64,000 bases of DNA. Origin: Winogradskyella costae (GTDB taxonomy: Bacteria > Bacteroidota > Bacteroidia > Flavobacteriales > Flavobacteriaceae). Made by a program: the position numbers and the translations under genes. Below the pieces are notes generated by a model. The model was not told where the DNA came from and did no database searches. It was given only the letters and a program-made list of their open reading frames with translations. Location: assembly GCF_013403865.1 (NCBI RefSeq), contig NZ_JABFDK010000011.1, forward strand, positions 26,170 to 90,169, given 5' to 3'. The stretch's first letter is position 1. Every line of letters begins with the position of its first letter. Positions 47,341 to 55,166 of this stretch are shown one piece after another.

Positions 47341-47769
47341 ATGTTTAGTAAAGAAGAAAGCAGATTATTAAGACAAGAGTTTTGGACCAGTTTTGGAAAG
47401 TCATTTCCAAGAAAATGGGTGTTATATGACACCAAGATTAAAGGGTTTTCTTTTAAATTTCATTTCGATAATAAATCGGCATTAATCGCTCTAGATTTAG
47501 AAGACGATTTAGAAAACCGAATTAACTGCTGGGAAAAACTCGTCGCTTTAAAAGGTATACTCACAAACGAGTACTTACCTGAAGTTATATACAATGAAGA
47601 ATACTTTTTAGAAAACGGTAAAGAAATTTCTCGCATTTACTTACCCCTAGAGCAAAAAGTATCTATACATAACAAAAACACATGGCGTGTTGTTATGGAA
47701 TTCTTTAATGAAAACATGAGTTTATTTGAAGCTTTTTTTGAGGAATACAGGGACACGATTAAGCAATAA
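47341..47769 (+). CDS. DUF4268 protein
   Basis: 142 residues. DUF4268 signature throughout: EESRLLRQEFWTSFGKSFPR, SFKFHFDNKSALIALDLE, SIHNKNTWRVVMEFFNENM. A small alpha/beta protein, function unknown. Last core gene before the cassette array. Confidence 0.85.
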   Translation: MFSKEESRLLRQEFWTSFGKSFPRKWVLYDTKIKGFSFKFHFDNKSALIALDLEDDLENRINCWEKLVALKGILTNEYLPEVIYNEEYFLENGKEISRIYLPLEQKVSIHNKNTWRVVMEFFNENMSLFEAFFEEYRDTIKQ

Positions 47770-47816
47770 GCAGTCAATAACAAAATCCCATAAAAACACT
47801 ATAGAAGTTTTATCAT

Positions 47817-47873
47817 CCCGAAATTACAATATACAAACTGTTATATTTGTTTTTATATAAGAAGTTAGCCAAC
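47817..47873 (+). promoter_or_regulatory. leading edge of the cassette array: -7 box and first core site
   Basis: CCCGA at 47817-47821, TATATTTG (-7 type, 47842-47849), TATAA, then the core GTTAGCCAAC at 47864-47873, just upstream of ATG 47881. The same elements at the same spacing precede the solitary cassette at 62332. It could be the array promoter and a primary insertion site. Confidence 0.5.
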
Positions 47874-47880
47874 ATTTGAA

Positions 47881-48465
47881 ATGAATCGACTAATTATAAT
47901 TCTATTAATAATTCCAACTTTGAGTTTTTCTCAAACCAATCAGCAATGGAAAAAAGGGGATTTGAAAGATTTGAAAGTATTCACTGAGCTGGAAGTTGCT
48001 CTAGAAAACCCAAACGAAGTTAAAATACTTGATTTAGGTGGCCAAAATCTTAAAGAAATACCGAATGAGATTTCGGAATTTAAAAATCTTCGTGTCTTAT
48101 TACTTGGTTGGAGACCAAAAAAAGACTTGGACAGTAGTACTCACAAATTGGCAAAAAATATTGGAGGTGGTTATTTACATCTTGACCGAAAAAAAGGAAC
48201 AGTTTTAGACTATAATTATATTGAAAATCTAACACCTGAACTTCTGACTCTTGAAAAATTGGAATATTTGGAATTAGATTATAATCTTATAAAATCATTA
48301 CCGAAAGAATTAGCGAATCTGGAAAATCTTAAGCAAGTTTCTCTTTATGGGAACTGGACAATCTTTAAGAATCATAAAATCGTTGAGGAATTGGAACCGG
48401 AAATGCCGAACTGTGAATTTCTTACTGCGAATAATTATATAAAAAAGAGAAAAAAGAAAGAATAA
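47881..48465 (+). CDS. cassette 1: secreted leucine-rich-repeat protein
   Basis: 194 residues with a signal peptide (MNRLIIILLIIPTLSFSQ). The LRR core is visible as NEVKILDLGGQNLKEIPNEI, then SEFKNLRVLLLG, EKLEYLELDYNLIKSLPKEL and ANLENLKQVSLYGN. The C-terminus is Lys-rich. It is bracketed by its own inverted repeat: GTTAGCCAAC (47864-47873) upstream and GTTGGCTAAC (48470-48479) starting 5 bp after its stop. A protein-interaction role in the periplasm or at the surface is likely; partner unknown. Confidence 0.82.
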   Translation: MNRLIIILLIIPTLSFSQTNQQWKKGDLKDLKVFTELEVALENPNEVKILDLGGQNLKEIPNEISEFKNLRVLLLGWRPKKDLDSSTHKLAKNIGGGYLHLDRKKGTVLDYNYIENLTPELLTLEKLEYLELDYNLIKSLPKELANLENLKQVSLYGNWTIFKNHKIVEELEPEMPNCEFLTANNYIKKRKKKE

Positions 48466-48469
48466 AAAC

Positions 48470-48607
48470 GTTGGCTAACACCGTGTATAATTAATTGCTT
48501 GGGGCATTGCTTATTTGGAAAATTCCTTCGGAATTTTCTCTGGTTCGTTTTTGTTTACTCAATTAGTTGCTTAACCACGCAACTAACCATACACAATCAC
48601 GGTAGCC
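48470..48607. repeat. attC-like spacer A (after cassette 1)
   Basis: 138 bp. It starts with GTTGGCTAAC (inverse core of cassette 1) and ends with GGTAGCC (core of cassette 2). Central perfect hairpin GAAAATTCC-TTC-GGAATTTTC. The outer arms GGCTA..CCGTG..TAT and ATA..CACGG-TAGCC also pair. It shares the words TTTACT.AATTA and ACCACGCAACTAACCATACA with the other spacers. Confidence 0.85.
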
Positions 48608-48620
48608 ATTTGAACGAACA

Positions 48621-49325
48621 ATGAAAAAGAAAATAATAATATTCCTGTTGATTGCACTTACGAAATTTGGATATGGTCAAAATTTGGAAATATCAAGTAG
48701 TCAATTAACCGAACAAGAGATTGATTCCTTATTTACCGACAGTTTAAAGATTTCTCTTGAAATAGATTATTCAATATACCGAGTTTATAAATATGATGAC
48801 AAAGGTGGAGCTCATTTTCTCATTATGACCAAAAATGAAATTGAATGTGATAATGGACAAGAATGTTTTGACTCAATAAAAGCTTTTTGCTTTAATTTAA
48901 AAGGTGACCGATTTATGCAAGAATGGAAATTAACCGACTTTATTCTTCCAAAGGGAAATGAAGTTTCGGAGGAATACTCTATTAATTTTTGGACAAAATA
49001 TTTTGAATTAAATGACTACGATAGTGATGGATTTATTGATCCAATAATGGTTTATGGAACAGATGGAATGAATGGAACAAATGATGGACGAATTAAAATA
49101 TTGGTTTATCATAATGGGAATAAGAGAGCAATTAGACATCAAAACGGAACGCTCGACTATGAGAGAAATACTAAAGTTGACGAATTATATTACGAACTTC
49201 CAATCGGAATAAAAAAACGAGTTAGTCAGATAATGGTAAATATAACAGAAAATGAACACGGAATTTTTCCTTATGACTGGCAAACGGCAATGGAAAATAA
49301 GAAATTGAACTTTGACGAAAATTAA
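48621..49325 (+). CDS. cassette 2: secreted protein, M949_RS01915-like (tentative)
   Basis: 234 residues with a signal peptide (MKKKIIIFLLIALTKFGYGQ). The C-terminal part (YDSDGFIDPIMVYGTDGMNG, TNDGRIKILVYHNGNKRAIR, HQNGTLDYERNTKVDELYYE) resembles an uncharacterised flavobacterial secreted family sometimes labelled M949_RS01915. The DxDxDG-like stretch could bind calcium. Flanked by GGTAGCC (48601-48607) and GGCTACC (49337-49343), its own inverted pair. Function unknown. Confidence 0.75.
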   Translation: MKKKIIIFLLIALTKFGYGQNLEISSSQLTEQEIDSLFTDSLKISLEIDYSIYRVYKYDDKGGAHFLIMTKNEIECDNGQECFDSIKAFCFNLKGDRFMQEWKLTDFILPKGNEVSEEYSINFWTKYFELNDYDSDGFIDPIMVYGTDGMNGTNDGRIKILVYHNGNKRAIRHQNGTLDYERNTKVDELYYELPIGIKKRVSQIMVNITENEHGIFPYDWQTAMENKKLNFDEN

Positions 49326-49336
49326 AAATAAAAAAC

Positions 49337-49470
49337 GGCTACCAACAATAGCTATAGGTAATTACTTGTGCTCGCCTACTTCTGAAAATTCTCGCGAATT
49401 TTTAATTTGGTGTGTACTTACAAAAGATATGTGTTAACCCACCCAACTACTCATAACCGAGACCGTTACC
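49337..49470. repeat. attC-like spacer B (after cassette 2)
   Basis: 134 bp from GGCTACC to GTTACC (49465-49470, core of cassette 3). Central hairpin GAAAATTC-TCGC-GAATTTTT, preceded by CGCCTACTT. The right half has CCCACCCAACTACTCATAAC, related to CCACGCAACTAACCATAC in spacer A. Confidence 0.75.
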
Positions 49471-49517
49471 ACACATTTTGACTTGTACGGAATAAAGGCT
49501 ACATAATTTTAAACGTT

Positions 49518-49865
49518 ATGTACAAAAATGACAAAGTAATCAGACGCTAATCCGAACCTTTTAAACTGAAAATTTTAGACGAGCTTACAACCTAAAAACT
49601 AAACAAAAGTCAACTATGTAAAGCTTATGGAACCAATCCTGCAACCATCAATGAATGGATTAGGAAGTACAACCGTAAAGACTTAATGAACACCAGAATT
49701 AAAGTGGAAACTAAAGACGAAATTACACGGATTGAAACGTTACAAAAAGAGATTGAATAGCTTAAAAAGCTTCTGCTCAAAAAGGATCTCGATGCAATGA
49801 TTGAAGAATCGTATCTAGAAGTAGCTGCTGAAAAACTAGGATACAAAACCGCACTGCAACTTTAA
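49518..49865 (+). pseudogene. IS3-family OrfA, broken by three in-frame stops
   Basis: From ATG 49518 (MYKNDKVIRR) the frame is interrupted by TAA after RR, TAA after DELTT and TAG after LQKEIE. The intervening sequence is still a recognisable HTH-plus-leucine-zipper OrfA (QLCKAYGTNPATINEWIRKY; NTRIKVETKDEITRIETLQK; LKKLLLKKDLDAMIEESYLE). Each stop can arise by one base change, so the element has been inactive for some time. Confidence 0.85.
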
Positions 49866-49866
49866 A

Positions 49867-50739
49867 AAAACTAAATACGTAGCTTTAATTAAAGCCAATG
49901 TAAAATCTAAGAGATTTGCTTCCTTATCTACTATATGTAATTGTTTTGGCTTAAAACGTGATGCTAATTATAAGCATAAGCGCAGAGCTGATAAACGTTT
50001 AAAACTAGAACAACAGATTATTGATATCGTTAGAAAAAGACGCAAATCCCTTCCCACAGAAGACGCACGTAAACTTGAAAAATCATTGAAAGACGATTTT
50101 GCCAAAGCTAACTTAAAGGTCGGTAGAGATACTTTGTTTAATATACTTAGAAAACACAATATGCTAACACTTAGAAAGAAATCTAGTTCCAAAATTACGA
50201 ACTCCTACCATCGTTTCTATAAGTATAGTAACATTACAAAAAATATAGAAGTCACTAGGCCTAATCAAGTTTGGGTCTCGGATATCACCTATATCAGAGC
50301 TATAAAAGGGTTCTGCTATCTAGCACTCATTACAGATATGTATTCTCGTAAAATTGTAGGCTACGACCTAAGAGATAACCTAGAACTAAATGGATGTGTA
50401 AAAGCCCTTAATAAAGCTATTTATCAAGCCAATAACATCAAAGGACTTATTCATCATTCAGACAGAGGGATACAGTATTGCAGCAACGTATACACTCAAA
50501 TACTTAAAAGAAAAAAGATAGATATTAGTATGACCGAAGAAAATCATTGTTACAAAAATGCCATAGCAGAACGCGTAAATGGCATCTTAAAAGATGAATT
50601 TTACCTCGACCAAACCTTTGATAACATCAGTCATACTAGCAAAGCTGCAAAAAATGCAATTAATATATACAACGAAATAAGATTACATTTATCTTTAGAC
50701 TATAAAACACCGAATATGGTATACAAATTATCAGCTTAA
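49867..50739 (+). CDS. IS3-family OrfB transposase (DDE), start unclear
   Basis: The frame is open from 49840, but the first ATG is at 50086. The region before it already encodes conserved IS3 OrfB sequence (VALIKANVKSKRFASLSTIC; NCFGLKRDANYKHKRRADKR), so the original protein was longer. The rve catalytic core has the DDE triad in VWVSDITYI, LIHHSDRGIQY and NAIAERVNGILKDEF. OrfB is in the +1 frame relative to OrfA, not the usual -1, so normal frameshift fusion is not possible. Probably non-functional. Confidence 0.85.
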   Translation, partial: KTKYVALIKANVKSKRFASLSTICNCFGLKRDANYKHKRRADKRLKLEQQIIDIVRKRRKSLPTEDARKLEKSLKDDFAKANLKVGRDTLFNILRKHNMLTLRKKSSSKITNSYHRFYKYSNITKNIEVTRPNQVWVSDITYIRAIKGFCYLALITDMYSRKIVGYDLRDNLELNGCVKALNKAIYQANNIKGLIHHSDRGIQYCSNVYTQILKRKKIDISMTEENHCYKNAIAERVNGILKDEFYLDQTFDNISHTSKAAKNAINIYNEIRLHLSLDYKTPNMVYKLSA

Positions 50740-50794
50740 TTCAATTTTAACCTGTAACCATATTTCAGTACAAAACATTTGAAAAAAATCAAGA

Positions 50795-51340
50795 ATGACA
50801 CGAAATTATTGGAAAGAAAAATGGAAAGAGATTAAATTTGACGACAAGATTTCAGAAAAAGAAAAATTTAAAATATCTAATTATGGTAGAATTTTAAATT
50901 GTAAAACTGACGAAGAATTTCTTGTAAAAGAAACGTTTATCAACGGATATCAAAATTTGCCTCTTAAACAAAAAAAGAACGGAAAACAAACAAGTAGATA
51001 TGTACACAAACTTGTTGCGGAACATTTTCTGAAAAAAAATAACGGAATCTGTGTTATTCATTTGAATTATGACAAATCCGACAATCAAATTGAAAACCTA
51101 AAATGGGCAACAAAAAGAGAAAAGGAACTTCATCAATTCAGTCATCCGAATTGGGAGGAAGTTGTTAAAAAAAGAAGTAAAAATATTGGTAAATTAAACG
51201 CAGGAAAAGTAAAGATTATCAAACGACAATTAAAAAATAATAGAACTCGAATTAATATAATTGCAAAACGTTTTGGAGTATCTGATACTCAAATTCATAG
51301 AATAAAAACAGGAGAAAATTGGAATTACGTTACCGAATAA
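50795..51340 (+). CDS. cassette 3: NUMOD4-HNH homing-type endonuclease
   Basis: 181 residues, soluble. An N-terminal NUMOD4-like motif (EKEKFKISNYGRILNCKTDE, NGYQNLPLKQKKNGKQTSRY) is followed by an HNH-type core (VHKLVAEHFLKKNN; CVIHLNYDKSDNQIENLKWA). A C-terminal HTH may read DNA (RINIIAKRFGVSDTQIHRIK). It should nick or cut DNA. Its 5' core GTTACC lies before the IS (49465), and its 3' inverse core GTTGGGTAAC (51345-51354) begins 4 bp after the stop. Confidence 0.82.
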   Translation: MTRNYWKEKWKEIKFDDKISEKEKFKISNYGRILNCKTDEEFLVKETFINGYQNLPLKQKKNGKQTSRYVHKLVAEHFLKKNNGICVIHLNYDKSDNQIENLKWATKREKELHQFSHPNWEEVVKKRSKNIGKLNAGKVKIIKRQLKNNRTRINIIAKRFGVSDTQIHRIKTGENWNYVTE

Positions 51341-51344
51341 AAAC

Positions 51345-51506
51345 GTTGGGTAACAATGTGCATAATTTATTGCTAGTTCTAGCCTACTTACGAAAGTCCT
51401 CGCGGACTTTCTATCTATGGTTTATTTACTAAATTCACTGCTTTAACACGCAACACCCGAGCGCAGCGAACAAACGAAGTAAACCATACACCGAACCTTA
51501 GGGGAT
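51345..51506. repeat. attC-like spacer C (after cassette 3)
   Basis: It starts GTTGGGTAAC, then AATGTGCATAATTTATTG, AGCCTACTTAC, central hairpin GAAAGTCC-TCGC-GGACTTTC, TTTATTTACTAAATTCAC and ACACGCAACACC. About 23 bp that look foreign to the repeat (GAGCGCAGCGAACAAACGAAG) interrupt its right half before AACCATACAC. The right boundary is uncertain. Confidence 0.75.
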
Positions 51507-51522
51507 CTCTAATCTAAATCTA

Positions 51523-52653
51523 ATGAATAAATTAAATCTCTTTACTTTTTCACTACTTTTATTCATTTCAATTTCTTTTGGTCAACAAAAAAATACTATT
51601 TATGGTAAAGTCAAAACGATTAGAGAAAAAGTTGAATTTCTTACAGAAAAAGAAAATCCGCAATTCCTATACAATGACGATTATGGTCATTCAGGATTTA
51701 TGGGAGCTGAATTAACAATTTCTCGATTTAAGAGTATTTGGTATTCAACCAACTTTTGTTACTACTTAAACTACAAAAGACATTACAATGAAAATGGTCT
51801 TTTGATTGAAGATATTTGGTACGACAAAAAAGACTCACTTGAAAACTATTACAGATATGAGTACGATAAACAAGATAGACTTATTAGAAAAATTGATTCC
51901 TTATACGATTTAGTTTATATTGATACTCATTACTATGAAAGAGATAGACACGAAACCATTATAAGCCAAAATTCGGATTTAGATTTTTATAATTATCGTT
52001 ATAAGAGATATGACGAAAATGGAAAATTAATTAGGCAAAAAAGGATTGACGAATATGGAACAATAAATGAGTATATTTTCAAGTATAATGATAGTGGGGA
52101 ATTACTTTATCGAATTTATAAAAACCCTAATAGCTACAGAAAAGTTGGAGAAAGAAGTTGGTCTTGGGGCGTGCAAGATACAATAGGTAATATTTATAAA
52201 GATTTGGTCAATAAATATGACGAGTCGAATAGGTTGATTGAGAGAAAAACATATGGATTAAAGTCAGATGGCGACCATAAGGGAACCAAGTTGGGCAAAC
52301 ACACAATCTTCAAATACAAGAATAATAACTTGATTCAAGAAATAACGGGTTCCTCAAGCGATAGACCTTATTACACAAATTATGAATATGATAAAGTAAA
52401 TAGGCTAAAGAAAAAATACTATTATACAGAAAAAGAATCAAATACCAGACAAGTTGAAAAATATGATTATAAAAATGATAAAATAAAATTTTTAGAATAC
52501 ACAGAAGAAGATTGGTCTTCTAAAGAATTAAAAACCTATAAGGTTGAATTTGACTATAAATATGATGCCAACGGGAATTGGAATGAAATAGTTAAAAAAG
52601 TAGATGGTAAAGAATTATATAAGTGGATAAGACAAATAGAATATTATAAATAA
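51523..52653 (+). CDS. cassette 4: secreted YD-repeat protein
   Basis: 376 residues with a signal peptide (MNKLNLFTFSLLLFISISFG). Six or more YD-type repeats are visible (YDKQDRLIRKIDS, YDENGKLIRQKRID, YDESNRLIERKTYG, YDKVNRLKKKYYYT, YDANGNWNEIVKKVDG), as in RHS-like shells but without an RHS core. Probably a secreted beta-rich protein of the kind found in polymorphic or surface systems; function unknown. Confidence 0.78.
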   Translation: MNKLNLFTFSLLLFISISFGQQKNTIYGKVKTIREKVEFLTEKENPQFLYNDDYGHSGFMGAELTISRFKSIWYSTNFCYYLNYKRHYNENGLLIEDIWYDKKDSLENYYRYEYDKQDRLIRKIDSLYDLVYIDTHYYERDRHETIISQNSDLDFYNYRYKRYDENGKLIRQKRIDEYGTINEYIFKYNDSGELLYRIYKNPNSYRKVGERSWSWGVQDTIGNIYKDLVNKYDESNRLIERKTYGLKSDGDHKGTKLGKHTIFKYKNNNLIQEITGSSSDRPYYTNYEYDKVNRLKKKYYYTEKESNTRQVEKYDYKNDKIKFLEYTEEDWSSKELKTYKVEFDYKYDANGNWNEIVKKVDGKELYKWIRQIEYYK

Positions 52654-52657
52654 AAAC

Positions 52658-52793
52658 GCATTACAACAACATATTAGTTTGTTACTAGTTATAGCCTACT
52701 TTCAAAAATATTTACAGATTTCATATTCAGTTTTTATTTGCTAAATTACATACTAAACCACGCAACTAACCATGCAAAAAACCGTTAGCAACA
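52658..52793. repeat. attC-like spacer D (after cassette 4)
   Basis: 136 bp from GCATTACAACAAC to GTTAGCAACA (52784-52793, core of cassette 5). It shares AGCCTACTT, TTTATTTGCTAAATTACAT and ACCACGCAACTAACCATGCA with the other spacers. The central hairpin is degenerate (AAAAATATTTACAGATTT). Confidence 0.78.
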
Positions 52794-52810
52794 ATGTAAA
52801 CAAAAGATAA

Positions 52811-53590
52811 ATGAAAGAGATTTTGACAGTTTTACTTATACTGATTTCGACCAATATTTTTGGTCAAAAAAACATGTTAGATACACTTACCATTGATTCT
52901 AAAACAAAAATTATTGGAAGGTATCCGCAGTACGATAAAAATAAAACTTATGAAAAATATAATTTTATTATAGAAGATTCTGCAATAATATCAAACTTTA
53001 TCAAAAACCTTAAACTCGGATATGAAGTTCCTAACTCTAGTGAAAGTCCTTCTTTTCGAATAACAATCGTAAAAAATTTCAAAGAAGAAGGAATTTGGAC
53101 TATTAATCCAATACAGAAAAGCGTAATGACACACGACGGTCATACTTACAAGTTTGATATTGAACAAATAACCAAATTCAATGAAAAATTCCCTTTTCAG
53201 TATTTTTACAAAAAAATAATATTCAAAAGCCCAGAAGAATACCAAGAGAATTTGATTGAACAAAAAAAGAATCCAAAGTTCCTTTTTGACTATAAACCAC
53301 AATTTAAATATGAAGGCAGTTTTGAAATAGAATTTAAAAAATCAAGTAAATTTTCAAGTCCCAAAACAATAAGTGAGTTTTTGTATCCATATATTGATAA
53401 AATAGCTGCTAGAGATGCATACAGAGTGAGCTATATTCTTAATAAAAAGAATATAAAAAACAACGGAAAGTCATATACCATGACAATTAATGGGTCGAAG
53501 AAAATATATGAAAGTTTAAAAATAAAAAAACTTAAAAACGAAAATTGGGAATCTACAGTTGAGGATGGTTGGTTCTTTTTTCGTGAATAA
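52811..53590 (+). CDS. cassette 5: secreted protein of unknown function
   Basis: 259 residues; signal peptide (MKEILTVLLILISTNIFGQ). The mature part is rich in Lys, Phe and Tyr with no recognised motif (KNFKEEGIWTINPIQKSVMT; SYTMTINGSKKIYESLKIKK). Flanked by TTAGCAACA (52785-52793) and TGTTGCTAA (53595-53603), a perfect 9-bp inverted pair. Confidence 0.72.
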   Translation: MKEILTVLLILISTNIFGQKNMLDTLTIDSKTKIIGRYPQYDKNKTYEKYNFIIEDSAIISNFIKNLKLGYEVPNSSESPSFRITIVKNFKEEGIWTINPIQKSVMTHDGHTYKFDIEQITKFNEKFPFQYFYKKIIFKSPEEYQENLIEQKKNPKFLFDYKPQFKYEGSFEIEFKKSSKFSSPKTISEFLYPYIDKIAARDAYRVSYILNKKNIKNNGKSYTMTINGSKKIYESLKIKKLKNENWESTVEDGWFFFRE

Positions 53591-53594
53591 AAAC

Positions 53595-53788
53595 TGTTGC
53601 TAAGACGGTATGTAATTTATGGCTAGTTCTAAACTACTTACTGAAATTTTTACGGATTTTTTATTCGGTTTTCAATTGTTAAATTACGTGCTTAAATAGG
53701 CACAAAAACGTAGTCACCTATAAGAAACCGAGCTAAATCAGCAGATTGACAAGAATGTCGTAAAAATGTCGTAAACAAACCGTTATCA
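53595..53788. repeat. attC-like spacer E (after cassette 5)
   Basis: It starts TGTTGCTAA, then GACGGTATGTAATTTATGGC, CTACTTACT, a degenerate hairpin (GAAATTTTTACGGATTTTTT), TTAAATTACGTGCTTAAA, and ends near GTTATCA at 53782-53788. The right half is about 60 bp longer than in the other spacers. Confidence 0.65.
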
Positions 53789-53839
53789 AAATGATAGATT
53801 CATAACTAGTTTTGTCAAAACAGTAAACCAAAATTAATT

Positions 53840-54403
53840 ATGAAAGAAATCGGAAAAAAAATTAAGGAATTAAGAAAGAAAAAAGGACTATCTCAAGAGG
53901 AGCTGGCTGAATCTTCAAAAGTTAATTTAAGGACAATACAACGAATTGAAAATAACGAAAGTGAACCTCGTGGAAAAACTCTGAATTTAATTTGTGAAGT
54001 TCTCAATATAAACGCAGAAGATATTTTAGATTACGGAAAACAAGCTGATAAAAGTTATCTTATAATTTTTCATCTTTCAGTAATAGCATTTTTGGCAATC
54101 CCTGTTGGAAATATAATTCTTCCTCTTATTTTATGGATGAACAAAAAAGATAGGATAATTGGGTTAAAACAAATCGGAGCAAATCTCTTAAATTTTCAAA
54201 TAGTTTGGTCTGTTGTAACCTTCATTTCAATAACTGCTTTTGCCTTGTTTAAAATTATGCATTACGGAACTTATGAAATTCTATTTTATGTATTCATAGG
54301 ACTTTACGCTTTGAACATAATCTTGCCTATATTATTTGCCATTAAAACGAATAAAGGAAAAACCGAAAATCTATATCCGAATATAATAAAACTGATAAAA
54401 TAA
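53840..54403 (+). CDS. cassette 6: XRE HTH domain fused to DUF4870-like membrane domain
   Basis: 187 residues. Residues 1-60 form a Cro/CI HTH (IGKKIKELRKKKGLSQEELA; ESSKVNLRTIQRIENNESEP). The rest has four hydrophobic segments in the DUF4870 pattern (IPVGNIILPLILWMNKKDRI; IGANLLNFQIVWSVVTFISI). Membrane-anchored regulators of this type occur in flavobacteria; ligand and target unknown. The inverted pair is weak (GTTATC / GATAGC, 5 of 6). Confidence 0.8.
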   Translation: MKEIGKKIKELRKKKGLSQEELAESSKVNLRTIQRIENNESEPRGKTLNLICEVLNINAEDILDYGKQADKSYLIIFHLSVIAFLAIPVGNIILPLILWMNKKDRIIGLKQIGANLLNFQIVWSVVTFISITAFALFKIMHYGTYEILFYVFIGLYALNIILPILFAIKTNKGKTENLYPNIIKLIK

Positions 54404-54412
54404 CTAGAGGCA

Positions 54413-54550
54413 GATAGCACCGTATACAGTTTATGACTAACCTTGCACATTCACAAAAATCTTATCGGATTTTAATCGATTTTTATTCGCTAAATTACAT
54501 GTAAAATTAGTACCAATTCATAGCGAATCATAGTCAATCTTATGAGGAAG
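54413..54550. repeat. attC-like spacer F (after cassette 6)
   Basis: It starts GATAGCACCGTATACAGTTT (compare GCTAACACCGTGTATAATTA in spacer A), with hairpin AAAATC-TTATCG-GATTTT and TTTATTCGCTAAATTACAT. The right half is the most decayed of the set; its end is uncertain. Confidence 0.6.
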
Positions 54551-54575
54551 CTAAATTAAACATTAGGTTGAATAA

Positions 54576-55100
54576 ATGAATAAACCATATTATGCCAAAA
54601 AAGGATTGTTTGTAGGAATCACTTCTATTCTTTGCGCTTTTTACTTTTTCGCGCCAACCCTTTTCACCTGTAAAAGTTCGTTAATTGAACACCATGGATA
54701 CGTTGAAAATCTAAATACATTTTATACTGAAGTTGAGCATTGGAGAGGATCCAAAAGTACTAAATCTGAACTTAAGTTTTCTCTCAATTCAACCCATAGT
54801 TTTTATGTACTTATGAAAAACATAGGACAAAGTGGCTATAATAAAAGATTTGAAACCTTAGAAAAACAATTAAGAAAATCCAAAACAGTAACGGTTTGGA
54901 TAAAAGAAAGTCAAAACGAAGAATACAAGCCAACCGTTTTTCAAATAGCCGATATAAACGGAAATATACTATATGACTTTAAGGAATCTAAATCACTTTC
55001 AAAATTTGGGTTTTTAATTTCTTTTGGTTTGGGCATATTCGGGATTGGACTATACCTAATACATAAATATAAGAAAAAGCCTAATCGCAAAACGGCCTAA
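54576..55100 (+). CDS. unit 7: two-helix membrane protein, unknown function
   Basis: 174 residues with an N-terminal TM helix (LFVGITSILCAFYFFAPTLF), a ~100-residue loop (YNKRFETLEKQLRKSKTVTV; WIKESQNEEYKPTVFQIADI) and a C-terminal helix (FGFLISFGLGIFGIGLYLIH). No family recognised. It follows spacer F, but no spacer follows it, so it is either the last cassette with a lost repeat or a resident gene. Confidence 0.68.
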   Translation: MNKPYYAKKGLFVGITSILCAFYFFAPTLFTCKSSLIEHHGYVENLNTFYTEVEHWRGSKSTKSELKFSLNSTHSFYVLMKNIGQSGYNKRFETLEKQLRKSKTVTVWIKESQNEEYKPTVFQIADINGNILYDFKESKSLSKFGFLISFGLGIFGIGLYLIHKYKKKPNRKTA

Positions 55101-55166
55101 ACCACTGCGATTATATGTCTTTAAGAAATATTTATCATCCTGCTATTAAAATTTAAACAGTCCACT

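Larger units (their letters stand above)
49479..50777 (+). mobile_element. IS3-family insertion sequence inside the leader of cassette 3
   Basis: About 1299 bp. Terminal inverted repeats of 25 bp with 18 matches start TG and end CA: 49479-49503 (TGACTTGTACGGAATAAAGG...) and 50753-50777 (ends TTTCAGTACAAAACA). A 3-bp target copy TTT lies on both sides. Removing the element with one copy leaves GTTACCACACATTTGAA, matching the leader GTTAGCCAACATTTGAA of cassette 1. It contains a broken orfA and an orfB. Confidence 0.85.
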
